Source: PXAP01 sp964421595 (lineage in GTDB: Bacteria > Bacteroidota > Bacteroidia > Bacteroidales > PUMT01). Taken from it: a stretch of 64,000 nt of DNA. The stretch is from contig CAYQXY010000012.1 in the NCBI GenBank assembly GCA_964421595.1, positions 1 to 64,000 of the forward strand. The letters are read 5' to 3'. The notes below the pieces were generated by a model. The model was not told where the DNA came from. It saw only the letters and a program-made list of their open reading frames with translations, and did not search any database. Positions within the stretch are counted from its first letter, which is position 1. The number at the start of each line of letters is the position of its first letter. Positions 1-8,714 of the stretch are shown here, piece after piece. Position numbers and translations under genes: made by a program.

Positions 1-114
1 TTAAGTCTTTCCGCCCTGCTGTTTGACCTTGAAAGTGACAGCGGGGTGGATTTTTATGTAGTTTTTAAATTTTTGGAAGACTACCTGGTTTATCCAAACT
101 TCCAAAGCCATTAA
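1..114. other. Edge fragment, coding strand ambiguous
   Basis: The first 114 bases are open in register on both strands. The plus strand reads from the window edge to TAA at 112-114, ending in VYPNFQSH. The minus strand ends with a stop at 1-3 and reads through KIHPAVTFKVKQQGGKT, upstream of which the frame stays open only to about 140. Both translations look protein-like and neither is recognised. It may be the tail of a gene outside the window or of a decayed mobile element. Confidence 0.25.
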
Positions 115-258
115 AATCCTAGATTCGCTTGGCTCGATTTATCAATTCATATTATCTCCTTTTTTGGTTTATTATATATTGGACTAAAAGATCTGTTTCA
201 AAGAATTTATCAAGGGATGCGAAAATATATAGTTTGGCGGAAATAAAATTTCCGCGAA

Positions 259-516
259 TCATTTTAACATATATTTTTTTGTGGATCTGTTATAATTTAT
301 TTTGAGCCCTTTGGATCTAAGTGCATTTAACATATTTCTGATAGTCTTTTCAGAACAAGTGAATATTTCAGCACATTCTTGTGGAGATCCCAGCCTTCCT
401 CTTTTTATTAGCTCTAACAAATAACCAAGTTTCTCATGATATTCAATATAACCCATATTATAAACAGTAATTTTTGAACTAGCACAAATAGTTAGTCCTT
501 CTATTAAGAAGTACAT
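259..516 (-). CDS. Small winged-helix/HTH DNA-binding protein
   Basis: This 85-residue product is dominated by a helix-turn-helix fold. A leader is followed by HEKLGYLLELIKRGRLGSP, then ECAEIFTCSEKTIRNMLNAL, which has the spacing of a DeoR/HTH_11-type recognition helix, and a basic wing (GLKINYNRSTKKYMLK). The internal Met in MGYIEYHEKL about 20 residues in gives a more typical start, with 65 residues. Similar stand-alone HTH proteins are common in Bacteroidota accessory DNA and probably act as local regulators. No partner gene lies beside it, and the surrounding DNA is AT-rich and decayed, so its target is unknown. Confidence 0.6.
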   Translation of the reverse strand: MYFLIEGLTICASSKITVYNMGYIEYHEKLGYLLELIKRGRLGSPQECAEIFTCSEKTIRNMLNALRSKGLKINYNRSTKKYMLK

Positions 517-1312
517 AAATTCTAAAAACGTGACAATGGTTTTAAAATAGTACCAGTTTTTGTATTAAGAACTAAGGTTATATGAATCAGGAATACAGAT
601 CTTTATGCATGTTGATAAAAAATGATAATATTCTTGTTCAATGCAGGAGTTTTCAGGAAATCCGGTCATAAATCAAGGTGAAGGTTAGAGGGGTGGCCGG
701 TGCATTAAAGTAACAGTAAGGCAAGATTGCAGGTTACTCCCAAATAAATGCTGGTTTCCAAATAACCAAACTCAATAATACAATCCATCAGCCTGGGCAC
801 AAGCTCATATTATCGGAGGACAGGTAATTGAGAAGAAATCAGTTGAAGATAATTTAGCATTTGCTAACTATCCCCTTAAGTAGTATTACTTTTAATAAAA
901 TTATCCATTCTATTTAAAGTATCAGGCAAGTCTTTAAAGTTCTGATCATATAGCTTCCTGCAAGTATAAAATGTCAGAAATGCCTTGATAAAGAAGCACA
1001 ACACTGTTTTACAGTATAAAACCCAATAATATAGAGTTAGAGCAAATCACCTTTTGGGACAATCGCCGCTAGCTTACTAGTTACTCACCTGTCGTTACTT
1101 GGGTTATTTTCAGGAACCGGTAATTTGTATCCATAACCACGTGGAACCGGTCATTGAATGGGGAGGCAACATTAATTCATGAGTTCATATTAAGTGATTT
1201 TTGTCAAATCAAGGCAATAGTTTTATATTATCTATCTGGTGTCTCCCACCTGATGCCGATATATTTTTTCCATTACCTTTGTCAAATACAATAACATATA
1301 ATGTATAGCTAA
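517..1312. other. Gene-poor, decayed intergenic stretch
   Basis: About 800 bases without a convincing gene. A protein-like frame lacking a start codon occupies 782-883 on the plus strand (NPSAWAQAHIIGGQVIEKKS, then stop) and looks like the end of a broken gene. The motif GGAACCGGT occurs near 1115 and, with variation, near 1142. No intact transposase or terminal inverted repeat was found. Confidence 0.3.
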
Positions 1313-1756
1313 ATGGCACTTGCAATAAACATAAATGAACTGATAAATGGCAAGGTAATAGAATGGGAAAGGCTGGAATTTAAGCAAGGTTGGAATCCGG
1401 CAGATATTTTACACTCACTGTGTGCATTTGCCACTTCCTTTGCTGACCAGGAAGAAGAAGCAAGTGCCCAAGATAGTGCCCAAGATAGTGCCCAAGATAG
1501 TGCCCAAGATACTGTTCAAGTTGATGACCGTAAAATAGCTGTGCTTAAGTACTGTTTTAAACCAAGATCCAGAGAAGAAATACTGGCAATGCTAAACCTT
1601 TCCAATCATAGAAAGAATTATCAAAGATATGTTGAACCGCTTTTTAACGAAGGATTATTGATAAGGACTATCCCTGACAAACCTACAAGCAAGCTTCAAA
1701 GGTACAACACCACTCAAAAGGGAGAAAACATCATAAACAATATTGCAAATATCTAG
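1313..1756 (+). pseudogene. AlbA_2/Schlafen-type putative DNA-binding protein with the middle deleted
   Basis: The first 45 residues (ININELINGKVIEWERLEFK...GWNPADILHSLCAFA) match the start of the AlbA_2 family often annotated as RecG-like or ATP-binding transcriptional regulators. The last 80 residues (KPRSREEILAMLNLS ... TIPDKPTSKLQRYNTTQKG) match the C-terminal winged helix of the same family. Family members are usually about 400-500 residues, with the rest of AlbA_2 and a GHKL-type ATPase between. Here the ends are joined through an acidic stretch and a fourfold AQDS linker, leaving 147 residues. The frame is open, so a short protein may still be made, but the catalytic middle is absent. 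I read this as an internal deletion remnant. Confidence 0.55.
1466..1513 (+). repeat. 12-bp in-frame tandem repeat (x4)
   Basis: The unit gcccaagatagt is repeated three times exactly and a fourth time with one change (gcccaagatact). It encodes AQDS-AQDS-AQDS-AQDT inside the shortened AlbA_2 gene. Repetitive linkers before the terminal winged helix are usual in this family, and unit number can change by slippage without a frameshift. Confidence 0.9.
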
Positions 1757-1792
1757 GGGTATAAATTGAGGAATATGTAGGGGTATAAATTG
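1754..1792. repeat. 15-bp perfect direct repeat
   Basis: TAGGGGTATAAATTG occurs at 1754-1768 and again at 1778-1792, 24 bases apart, straddling the stop of the truncated AlbA_2 gene. A looser relative (ccggtataaaaattg) lies near 2017-2031. The role is unknown; it could be a recombination scar or a binding-site pair. Confidence 0.75.
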
Positions 1793-2242
1793 GAAAAACA
1801 GCGAACAGTTTGTACTTTAAGTTTATTCTAATTAAACCTCATACAATAATAAATGCCAAAGAGCAAAAGGCCATCACAATGGCCAATGTACCCCTTATGC
1901 GTTGGTGTTTACTTCCACTCTGGCTGCTACTCTTAACTCAAAACTTGCCTCCTGACATTTGGGAGCAGGTGCGGAAAAAACAAATGTTTTTTCCGCAGTT
2001 TATCATGAAAAATTGCCGGTATAAAAATTGAAATACGCCCATTCGCTACCCGGATTAAATATTCTGTTTACTAAAAATGAATATCAAATCATTACCAAAA
2101 ATAAGTCAAAAACCCTGAACACCAAGATATGGGTATGAAGCGAAGTTACATGGTAGAATGAGTCTTCAATGAAGGTTTTCCGGGGATTTGTATCACCTTT
2201 ACTTTATACGTTACTTTTAGTGTGACTTGGTACATGGGAGAT
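1793..2242. other. Intergenic, no supported gene
   Basis: The only long frame (1810-2031) gives a hydrophobic 73-residue translation with no family resemblance and no clear ribosome site. I see no RNA or mobile-element signature. It separates the decayed left edge from the TRAP transporter genes. Confidence 0.3.
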
Positions 2243-3514
2243 TCATTCAAAAAGTCCGGGGAGAAATAATGAAAGGGCGGGAATATAGGTAACCAGCATT
2301 AAAATAATTAAACTTACGAGGAGGAATGGCAGTCCGGCCCTGGCGACTTTTTCCATTGACACTTTTCCAATGCCGGATGCTACGAAAAGACATACACCGA
2401 CAGGCGGGGTATTTAATCCGATTATCAGGTTCAGAACTGCAATAACTGAGAACTGGATAGGGTCGATGCCGGCAAAAACGGCCACCTTAAGAAGTATCGG
2501 ATAAACAATAAGCAGGGCTGCGATGGTTTCCATGAAGGTGCCGGTTATAATAAGCAGAATATTTATCAGGAGCAGCAAAAGATATTTGTTTTCAGTGATG
2601 GTCAGTAATAGTTCAGCCAGGTTTTGTGGTACCTGTTCGCTTACAAGAATCCATCCAAAAAGATTGGCAAAGCCGACAAGAACCATTAGTGATGCAGTAG
2701 TTCCAGCCGACCTGGATAATACAGTCCTGATGTTCTCCAGGTTTAAGGTTCTGTAGAAGAGGGTCCCGATAAGTAGTGCATATAGAACTGCCACTACAGA
2801 AGCTTCAGTTGGGGTAAAAACTCCGCCAATAATCCCAAACAAAATCAGAAATGTCATCAGCAGGGCCCAAAAAGCATGGATGAGGCTTTTACCTCTCATT
2901 TTCCATGATGCCTTTTCTTTTTTTGGATGATTGTTTCTGACTGATATAATATATGATACCAGCATAAAGCCGGCAGCCAGAAGCAAGCCGGGAATCGCTC
3001 CTGCGAGGAACAGTTTTCCTATTGATAACCCTGTGAGTGATCCTGCAATGATCATGGGCAGGCTTGGTGGAATGATAGGCCCGATTGTAGATGAGGATGC
3101 TGTGACTGCACAGGCAAAGCCGGCATCATATCCTTCCTTCTTCATTGCAGGTATCATTACCGAACCGATTGAGGCTGTGTCGGCAATAGCAGTTCCGGAA
3201 ATTCCCGAGAAGATCATTGATGCACCAATATTGGCCAGTGACAGTCCGCCTCTTATATGACCGAGAAAGTGGTTGCACAACCTGATGATCCTGTCGGTCA
3301 TCCCACACACATTCATCAGGTTTCCGGCAAAAATAAAACCGGGTATGCTGAGAAGTACAAAGACATCAATTCCTGAATACATTTTCAGCGGTATTGTAAC
3401 AAGAGGAAATCCTGCAATAACAATATAAACGAGGGTGGATATGCCAAGTGAGAAAGCCACCGGGAACCTTAGTAAAAGCAAAATAAAGAAAAGAAGGAAC
3501 AGGAGCCAGATCAT
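2243..3514 (-). CDS. dctM: TRAP transporter large permease (DctM)
   Basis: This 423-residue, very hydrophobic protein is the large membrane subunit of a tripartite ATP-independent periplasmic transporter, which takes up organic acids using an ion gradient. It has the family length and about a dozen membrane segments. Typical DctM sequences are visible: PLKMYSGIDVFVLLSIPGFIFAG near the N-terminus, the SGISGTAIADTASIGSVMIP region, GPIIPPSLPMIIAG, and GLNTPPVGVCLFVASGIGKV near the end. Its start overlaps the stop of dctQ by 4 bases, so the two subunits are translationally coupled. Substrate cannot be read from the permease. Confidence 0.93.
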   Translation of the reverse strand: MIWLLFLLFFILLLLRFPVAFSLGISTLVYIVIAGFPLVTIPLKMYSGIDVFVLLSIPGFIFAGNLMNVCGMTDRIIRLCNHFLGHIRGGLSLANIGASMIFSGISGTAIADTASIGSVMIPAMKKEGYDAGFACAVTASSSTIGPIIPPSLPMIIAGSLTGLSIGKLFLAGAIPGLLLAAGFMLVSYIISVRNNHPKKEKASWKMRGKSLIHAFWALLMTFLILFGIIGGVFTPTEASVVAVLYALLIGTLFYRTLNLENIRTVLSRSAGTTASLMVLVGFANLFGWILVSEQVPQNLAELLLTITENKYLLLLLINILLIITGTFMETIAALLIVYPILLKVAVFAGIDPIQFSVIAVLNLIIGLNTPPVGVCLFVASGIGKVSMEKVARAGLPFLLVSLIILMLVTYIPALSLFLPGLFE

Positions 3515-3987
3515 AATAAATCAGTTTTTTCACCTCTTATTAACCGAAGCAAATGTTCAAATGTAAAAATGGCAATACCCAGACTTATGATTACCATGCT
3601 AAAAAAAACTATGCCCATCGATATTTCAAGTGCCGGCGAACTCTCGTCCAATCCGTAACCTACAAACCGGATGCTGCTGACACCTATAATAATTGAAAAG
3701 AGGATTACTGAAACATCAGTTATAATCTGAAGGAGCCGGTTCTTTTTTGATGATAAATATCTTCCGATAAGATCCAGGCTGATGAAATCGCCATTCCTTA
3801 TTCCCGTTCCCGTGCCAAAGGCAACAGAATAAATAAAGAATATCCGTGCTGCTTCCTCTGTCCAGTGTGGAGTTGATTCTATAAAAAACCTGAAGAAAAC
3901 CTGTACTCCTACAACAATTATCATAGATACAAGGCTGAAAACTGCGCCGGCCATGAAAAGCCTGTCTATTATCCTTATAGATTTCAT
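3511..3987 (-). CDS. dctQ: TRAP transporter small permease (DctQ)
   Basis: A 158-residue protein with four predicted membrane helices, the usual size for the small TRAP subunit that pairs with DctM. The family pattern is clear: VGVQVFFRFFIESTPHWTEEAARIFFIYSVAFGTG, then a conserved ISLDLI segment. It lies between dctP and dctM on the same strand and overlaps dctM by 4 bases. It is separated from dctP by 293 bases, so the permease genes could have their own promoter or be processed from a longer message. Confidence 0.9.
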   Translation of the reverse strand: MKSIRIIDRLFMAGAVFSLVSMIIVVGVQVFFRFFIESTPHWTEEAARIFFIYSVAFGTGTGIRNGDFISLDLIGRYLSSKKNRLLQIITDVSVILFSIIIGVSSIRFVGYGLDESSPALEISMGIVFFSMVIISLGIAIFTFEHLLRLIRGEKTDLL

Positions 3988-4280
3988 TGGTTACAGATAT
4001 AAACCGGGTTTTATTAAAATGCCATTTGCCTTCACACTTTTTCGATTAAATATTTGTTATCAAACTTCAAAAGTATATTTTAAATCAATGTTTTAATTCT
4101 GTTAAAATACGCCAGGCACAATTTTTCAAATGAAATTGAAGCGCAACTGGTAATTTCAGAATATTCAAATATTTAATTAGTTAGTTATACTTTTTTAAAG
4201 TTAATCGGACCCAAATGATTTGCCTTCCGGTATTGCCCTGGTAACTATCTATCACGTTGATATCCTTATTCAATTTAATA
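3988..4280. other. AT-rich spacer between dctP and dctQ
   Basis: 293 bases with no reading frame of note, unusually long for the inside of a TRAP operon. It is rich in A/T runs and may hold a promoter for dctQM, but I saw no clear promoter boxes or hairpin. Confidence 0.3.
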
Positions 4281-5282
4281 TCATTCTTTTGCTGGATCGA
4301 AATTGTCCTCCTGACTTAAACTTGTTATCCGGTAATAAAGTGGCTTGTACTGTGCCGGTAAAATCTCCAGAACTGCTTCTTCAGCTTTTACCCTGAAGGC
4401 TTCAGTATCGGGATCGATAAATATCATACCTCTTTCCTCAAGAACTTGCCTAAGATGGCTCTCCTGCTTTTCAAATGCTTTTTCATGGTATTGCTGCATA
4501 GCCTTGCCCGACTCAACCACCATTTGCTGCAGATCTTCAGGTAGGCTTCTGAACTGATTTTCTCCTATCACTACGTATGTCCAGCCAGTAACATGCCTGG
4601 TCAGGTTAAGATATCTTTGCACCTCGAAGAATCCTGCACTGTAAATCAGGGCAAACGGGTTTTCCTGGGCATCGACTGTGCCTTGCTGCAATGCAGTAAA
4701 CACCTCTGAGAATGTCATGGGAGTTGGCTTTGCGCCCAGCGCCTGCCACACCCTTACAAAAAGGGGCACATTCGGCACTCTCAGAACCATGCCTCCGAGG
4801 TCGGCAGGTGAGTATACCGGCTTATTTGAGGTAAGGTGGCGGGGTCCTCTTTCAAACCAGGCAATTGGCCGCAGTCCGATGGTATTTATCATCCCGTTTG
4901 CAATCTCTTCACCCGTTTCACCCTCCACAACCTGCCTTAAATGATGTGAATCCTTTATCAAATAAGGAACTGCAAGAAAGGCGGTGATCTTTTCCCAGTT
5001 TTGCATGCTCTCGGCTGTTATTGTCATATCGACAATGCCTGCCCTGATACTGCGTATCATATCGAGTTCGCCTCCGAGCTGTTCAGAAGGATATACCCGT
5101 ACTTCAATCCTGCCGTCCGATAAGGAATCGAGTGTGCGGGCAAAATGAAGAGCTGATCTATGCCAGATATCCTGCTCGTTTGCCTGATGGCCGAACCTGA
5201 TTATATATTCCGGTGCCCCTTCATCCTTCCGGCAAGAGCCGGCAATTAAGCAAAGAACCATAATATATAAAGCAATCTTCAT
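4281..5282 (-). CDS. dctP: TRAP transporter substrate-binding lipoprotein (DctP)
   Basis: 333 residues with a signal peptide and lipobox (LCLIAGSC, Cys at about 17), so it is probably membrane-tethered rather than freely periplasmic. The body follows the DctP fold: IIRFGHQANEQDIWHRSALHFA near the start, RIEVRVYPSEQLGGELDMIRSI, the LRVPNVPLFVRVWQALGAKP region containing the Arg that binds the substrate carboxylate, and GTVDAQENPFALIYSAGFFEV. It delivers ligand to DctQM downstream. The ligand is probably an organic acid, by family; it cannot be fixed here. Confidence 0.92.
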   Translation of the reverse strand: MKIALYIMVLCLIAGSCRKDEGAPEYIIRFGHQANEQDIWHRSALHFARTLDSLSDGRIEVRVYPSEQLGGELDMIRSIRAGIVDMTITAESMQNWEKITAFLAVPYLIKDSHHLRQVVEGETGEEIANGMINTIGLRPIAWFERGPRHLTSNKPVYSPADLGGMVLRVPNVPLFVRVWQALGAKPTPMTFSEVFTALQQGTVDAQENPFALIYSAGFFEVQRYLNLTRHVTGWTYVVIGENQFRSLPEDLQQMVVESGKAMQQYHEKAFEKQESHLRQVLEERGMIFIDPDTEAFRVKAEEAVLEILPAQYKPLYYRITSLSQEDNFDPAKE

Positions 5283-5363
5283 AGCAATCTGTATACTGAA
5301 TATTACCTACGTGAACTTTCAAAAAATATCCTTTTTACCCGGCCGGTAAATTGCAAAACAAAA

Positions 5364-5567
5364 TTATCCCCCAGATATAAGATGTATTACACTAACATTA
5401 TCACCATCAGAGAAAGTGGCAGTATCATACTCCTCTTTTCTGACAAGCTTATTGTTTATTTTGATAACCAGCATTTTAAATGTATATTTCTTTTCGGCGA
5501 GCAGTTCACGGATTGTCATGCTGCTTTTTTCGAATTTTTCAACTCTGTTATTCAGGATGATTTCCAT
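5364..5567 (-). CDS. ThiS/MoaD-like sulfur carrier protein
   Basis: 67 residues with the beta-grasp pattern of ThiS/MoaD proteins and the required C-terminal Gly-Gly (HLISGG), the tail that is adenylated and thiocarboxylated. The KMLVIKINNKLVRKEEYDTA...GDNVSVIHLISGG section is ThiS-like. It sits 97 bases downstream of a ThiF-type activating enzyme on the same strand and is divergent from a tungsten/molybdenum AOR gene. No thiamin genes are nearby. By context it may give sulfur to the pterin cofactor, as MoaD does; a thiamin role remains possible. Confidence 0.8.
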   Translation of the reverse strand: MEIILNNRVEKFEKSSMTIRELLAEKKYTFKMLVIKINNKLVRKEEYDTATFSDGDNVSVIHLISGG

Positions 5568-5664
5568 CTTTTTTCAAATATATGCAGAACCTGTTGACAG
5601 ATCATGCTTTTGTGAATAATTCATTTTCTCAAAATCTAGTCCGGATGTGTCGTAACCCGGAGAT

Positions 5665-6264
5665 TTAAATTTCCTTGCCGTTAATAAGAAGTTCAACTAC
5701 CATGTTTGCCTGCATGTTGGCCACAATGCCAACCCTTGGGCCTAATGGCGGCATTAGTTCGCAAACCTCATTTTCCATGTCACCGCAAATAATTATATTA
5801 CCGTTGCGGAAAGTTGTCAGCGCATTATTGTTGCCAAACCCGGCAAGGCCGCTTCCCATAACAAGGACCTTTTCAGGGAAATGTTCTAATGTTGTTTCAG
5901 CAAGCATCACCTTCATTTCAGCCAGATCAAACGCTTCTACTATAACGTCACAGTATGCAAAAAGTCCGGGAATATTGTCAGGACTAAGTTTCAGGTCATG
6001 GGCATCGACAGTCACATCCGGATTTATTGCAGCAATATTCTCTTTAAGTGCAAATACTTTTTTCTGACCGATCTGACGGAAAAAAAAATACTGCCTGTTG
6101 AGATTATCTTCAATTATAATGTCGAAGTCGGCAATTATCAGACGTCCTACACCAACACGTGCCAGGGATACAGCACAATTGGAACCCAGTCCACCGGCCC
6201 CGGCAATGCCCACCGTCTTTTGACCCAAAATGCTTTTTATTTCCCTGAAACTCATCTTTTCCAT
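5665..6264 (-). CDS. ThiF/MoeB-family sulfur-carrier adenylyltransferase
   Basis: A 199-residue E1-like enzyme expected to adenylate the C-terminal glycine of the ThiS/MoaD-like protein encoded next. The nucleotide-binding loop is GIAGAGGLGS (residues 19-28), followed by the conserved Asp46 and the arginine of NLNRQY (Arg57). It is shorter than MoeB/ThiF of E. coli (about 250) and lacks the paired CxxC zinc motifs, resembling the short ThiF family 2 proteins of anaerobes. Divergence from the AOR gene across a 169-base intergenic region suggests joint control and a role in pterin-cofactor sulfuration. Confidence 0.8.
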   Translation of the reverse strand: MEKMSFREIKSILGQKTVGIAGAGGLGSNCAVSLARVGVGRLIIADFDIIIEDNLNRQYFFFRQIGQKKVFALKENIAAINPDVTVDAHDLKLSPDNIPGLFAYCDVIVEAFDLAEMKVMLAETTLEHFPEKVLVMGSGLAGFGNNNALTTFRNGNIIICGDMENEVCELMPPLGPRVGIVANMQANMVVELLINGKEI

Positions 6265-6280
6265 CTGTCGCTTTTATGCC

Positions 6281-6288
6281 CAAATTTA
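6281..6288 (-). promoter_or_regulatory. Candidate -7 box for the thiF-thiS genes
   Basis: On the minus strand this reads TAAATTTG, a perfect match to the Bacteroidota primary-sigma -7 consensus TAnnTTTG, 17 bases before the thiF start. The upstream -33 TTTG is not well matched, so this is tentative. Confidence 0.35.
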
Positions 6289-6433
6289 ATAATTTACCCG
6301 AGAGTGTTAATGTTATGGAGTTAGTTAATTATGTTATACGGCAGATTGTGCTATGATAATAATCATTTGAGAAAAGGGGGTATTGACATAATTTTAACAT
6401 TTTAAATAAGTTAACCATTAAAACATATATAGC

Positions 6434-8593
6434 ATGGAGATTGCTGAACTTAAGAAGGCACATAAATTACTTGCAGAGTTTGATTACAACATAACCGCTA
6501 TTGACAAGGGATATACTGATAAGATACTTTACATCAACCTTGGTGAAAATGTAATCAAAGAGAAGGTTGTCGATCCTGTTATGAAGGAAAAGTTTATAGG
6601 CGGAAAGGGCTATGGCTTGAAATTACTATGGGATGCTACCACTCCTGATACAAAGTGGAATGATCCGGAGAACGAGATAATCATCAGCGGAGGGCCAATT
6701 TGCGGGATAACCCAGTACTCCGGGGCAGGTAAATCCATTGTAGTTTCGTTGTCTCCTCAGACAGACTCGGTAATGGACAGCAATGTTGGCGGGTTCTTCG
6801 GCCCATTCCTTAAATTTGCCGGATTTGATGCCTTTGAATTGCAGGGCAAGGCTGAGAACGATGTTATAATTTATCTGGATGCCACAAAGGGTAAGGTTGA
6901 GATATTCGAAGCGCCAAGGGAGGCAGTAGATTCTCATGTTCTGGCGGAACAGCTCACAGATATGTTTGCAGAAAATGAAAAAGAACGAAAGAATATAGGG
7001 ATAGTTTCGGCAGGGGCTGCGGCTGACCATTCACTGATCGGTATGCTCAACTTTACATTTTATGATGTAAAAAGAAAAAAGATCAGGCTAAAGCAGGCCG
7101 GCAGGGGCGGAATAGGTACCGTTTTCCGCGATAAGCGGGTAAAGGCAATTGTCGCAAAAGTCTCCGGGGTTAAGGGGAATGCCAATAATGTCATTGACAT
7201 GGATGCCATTCGTGAGCGCGGAAAGCGTTTTAATGAGGAGATGCGCCGTTTTGATGATGAGCAGGCTGAGATGAGGACCAAGGGTACTGCTCACCTTACC
7301 AATATCATGAATGACTATGATCTTTTCCCTGTAAATAATTTTAAGTTTGGATCGCACCCGGAAGCGGCTAATATTCATTCCGATGTTTACAAGTCACTTT
7401 TCACCCAGGGTGTGCCTGATGGCTGCTGGATAGGTTGTAATATGTCCTGTGCAAAAGGTGTTGATAACTACAAACTTCGCACGGGCCCCTATAAGAATGA
7501 AGTTGTTATTGTTGACGGACCGGAGTACGAGACTGCTGCATCACTGGGTTCCAACCTTGGTATATTTAACCCTGATTTTACCATTGAAGCCAATTTTTAC
7601 TGTGATACATATGGTATCTGTACAATTACATGGGGTACCGTTATGGGCTTCATTATGGAATGCTATGAAAATGGCATTCTTAACGAGGAACGTACCGGAG
7701 GCTTAAAACTGAACTTTGGAAATGCCGATGCAGCGATGGATCTGCTTCATATGCTGGCCAGGGGTGAGGGATTCGGAAAGATTGCCGGCACCGGTGTAAG
7801 AAAAATGAAAGAACTATTTGTTAAAAATGGATGGGGTGATGCCGCCTTCCTTCAGGATATAGGAATGGAAAACAAGGGGCTTGAATACTCACAGTACATG
7901 TCAAAAGAATCTCTTGCACAGCAGGGTGGTTACGCGATGACAAACAAGGGCCCACAGCATGACGAAGCGTGGCTTATCTTTATGGATATGGTAAACAACC
8001 AGATACCGACTTTTGAAGATAAGGCTGAAGCCCTGCACTATTTCCCGATGTTCCGTACCTGGTTCGGACTGGTTGGCCTGTGCAAGCTTCCATGGAATGA
8101 TGTTGAACCTGAAGGCAATGCAGAGACAGATGAGCCTGCCAAGGTACCCGAACATGTAGACAATTACGTTACAATTTATAAAGCAGTTACCGGAAAGCCT
8201 TTTGATAAAAAAGAACTTATCAGACAATCAGAGCGAGTTTACAATTTTCAGCGGATTTTCAATCTGCGAATGGGCTTCGGTACCAGGAAATATGACGCCC
8301 AGCCATACCGCGCTGCAGGTCCTGTTACAGCCGAGGAATATGAATCAAGAGCTGAACGGTATGACGGCCAATTGAAGGAGTTTATGAATATTGACCCTGC
8401 CGGCAAAACAACTGCCGAAAAGATGGCCATTCACCGTGAATACCGGGAAGACCGGTATGAGCAACTTCTCGATGCGGTTTATCAGCGTCGTGGATGGACC
8501 AAAAATGGTGTGCCTAAAATTTCTCATTTACAGGAGCTTGGAATGGACCTGCCTGAAGTAATTGAAATGGTAAAAAATCACCAGGAGGATTAA
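6434..8593 (+). CDS. aor: Aldehyde:ferredoxin oxidoreductase family tungsten/molybdenum enzyme
   Basis: 719 residues of the AOR family, which oxidises aldehydes to acids (or runs in reverse) at a bis-pterin W/Mo site beside one [4Fe-4S] cluster. Visible family features are the N-terminal FIGGKGYGLKLLWD, the SGGPICGITQYSGAGKS segment, GRGGIGTVFRDKRVKAIVAK, and cluster ligands Cys331, Cys335, Cys339 and Cys550 (in GLVGLCKLPWND). The first two ligands are spaced CX3C rather than the CX2C of the Pyrococcus enzyme. The protein is about 100 residues longer than archaeal AOR. Tungstate import and pterin genes follow within 10 kb. The natural aldehyde is unknown. Confidence 0.93.
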   Translation: MEIAELKKAHKLLAEFDYNITAIDKGYTDKILYINLGENVIKEKVVDPVMKEKFIGGKGYGLKLLWDATTPDTKWNDPENEIIISGGPICGITQYSGAGKSIVVSLSPQTDSVMDSNVGGFFGPFLKFAGFDAFELQGKAENDVIIYLDATKGKVEIFEAPREAVDSHVLAEQLTDMFAENEKERKNIGIVSAGAAADHSLIGMLNFTFYDVKRKKIRLKQAGRGGIGTVFRDKRVKAIVAKVSGVKGNANNVIDMDAIRERGKRFNEEMRRFDDEQAEMRTKGTAHLTNIMNDYDLFPVNNFKFGSHPEAANIHSDVYKSLFTQGVPDGCWIGCNMSCAKGVDNYKLRTGPYKNEVVIVDGPEYETAASLGSNLGIFNPDFTIEANFYCDTYGICTITWGTVMGFIMECYENGILNEERTGGLKLNFGNADAAMDLLHMLARGEGFGKIAGTGVRKMKELFVKNGWGDAAFLQDIGMENKGLEYSQYMSKESLAQQGGYAMTNKGPQHDEAWLIFMDMVNNQIPTFEDKAEALHYFPMFRTWFGLVGLCKLPWNDVEPEGNAETDEPAKVPEHVDNYVTIYKAVTGKPFDKKELIRQSERVYNFQRIFNLRMGFGTRKYDAQPYRAAGPVTAEEYESRAERYDGQLKEFMNIDPAGKTTAEKMAIHREYREDRYEQLLDAVYQRRGWTKNGVPKISHLQELGMDLPEVIEMVKNHQED

Positions 8594-8714
8594 TATTTCT
8601 CCTTCACAATTCCGTTAAGTACAAACTGGAAAGGTACCATTGAGGTACTGTTGACGTTATATGACTGCCACTTATATCAACAGGAGGCATATTTTTATAA
8701 ATAAATTCAAACGA

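Noticed and set aside
1810..2031. 73-residue open frame near the left edge
   Set aside because: Hydrophobic but with no family likeness, no ribosome site and decayed surroundings; other frames look equally plausible.
1..2242. Intact insertion sequence or integron at the left edge
   Set aside because: No transposase motifs, terminal inverted repeats or target duplication could be recognised; only fragments and short repeats.
5382..5619. Plus-strand frames over the ThiS-like gene
   Set aside because: They lie opposite a well-supported sulfur carrier with the GG tail and look like shadow frames.
6383..6412. Sigma70-like TTGACA box upstream of aor
   Set aside because: TTGACA occurs in ttgacataatttt but Bacteroidota promoters use -33 TTTG/-7 TAnnTTTG and no good -10 partner is seen; chance match in AT-rich DNA.
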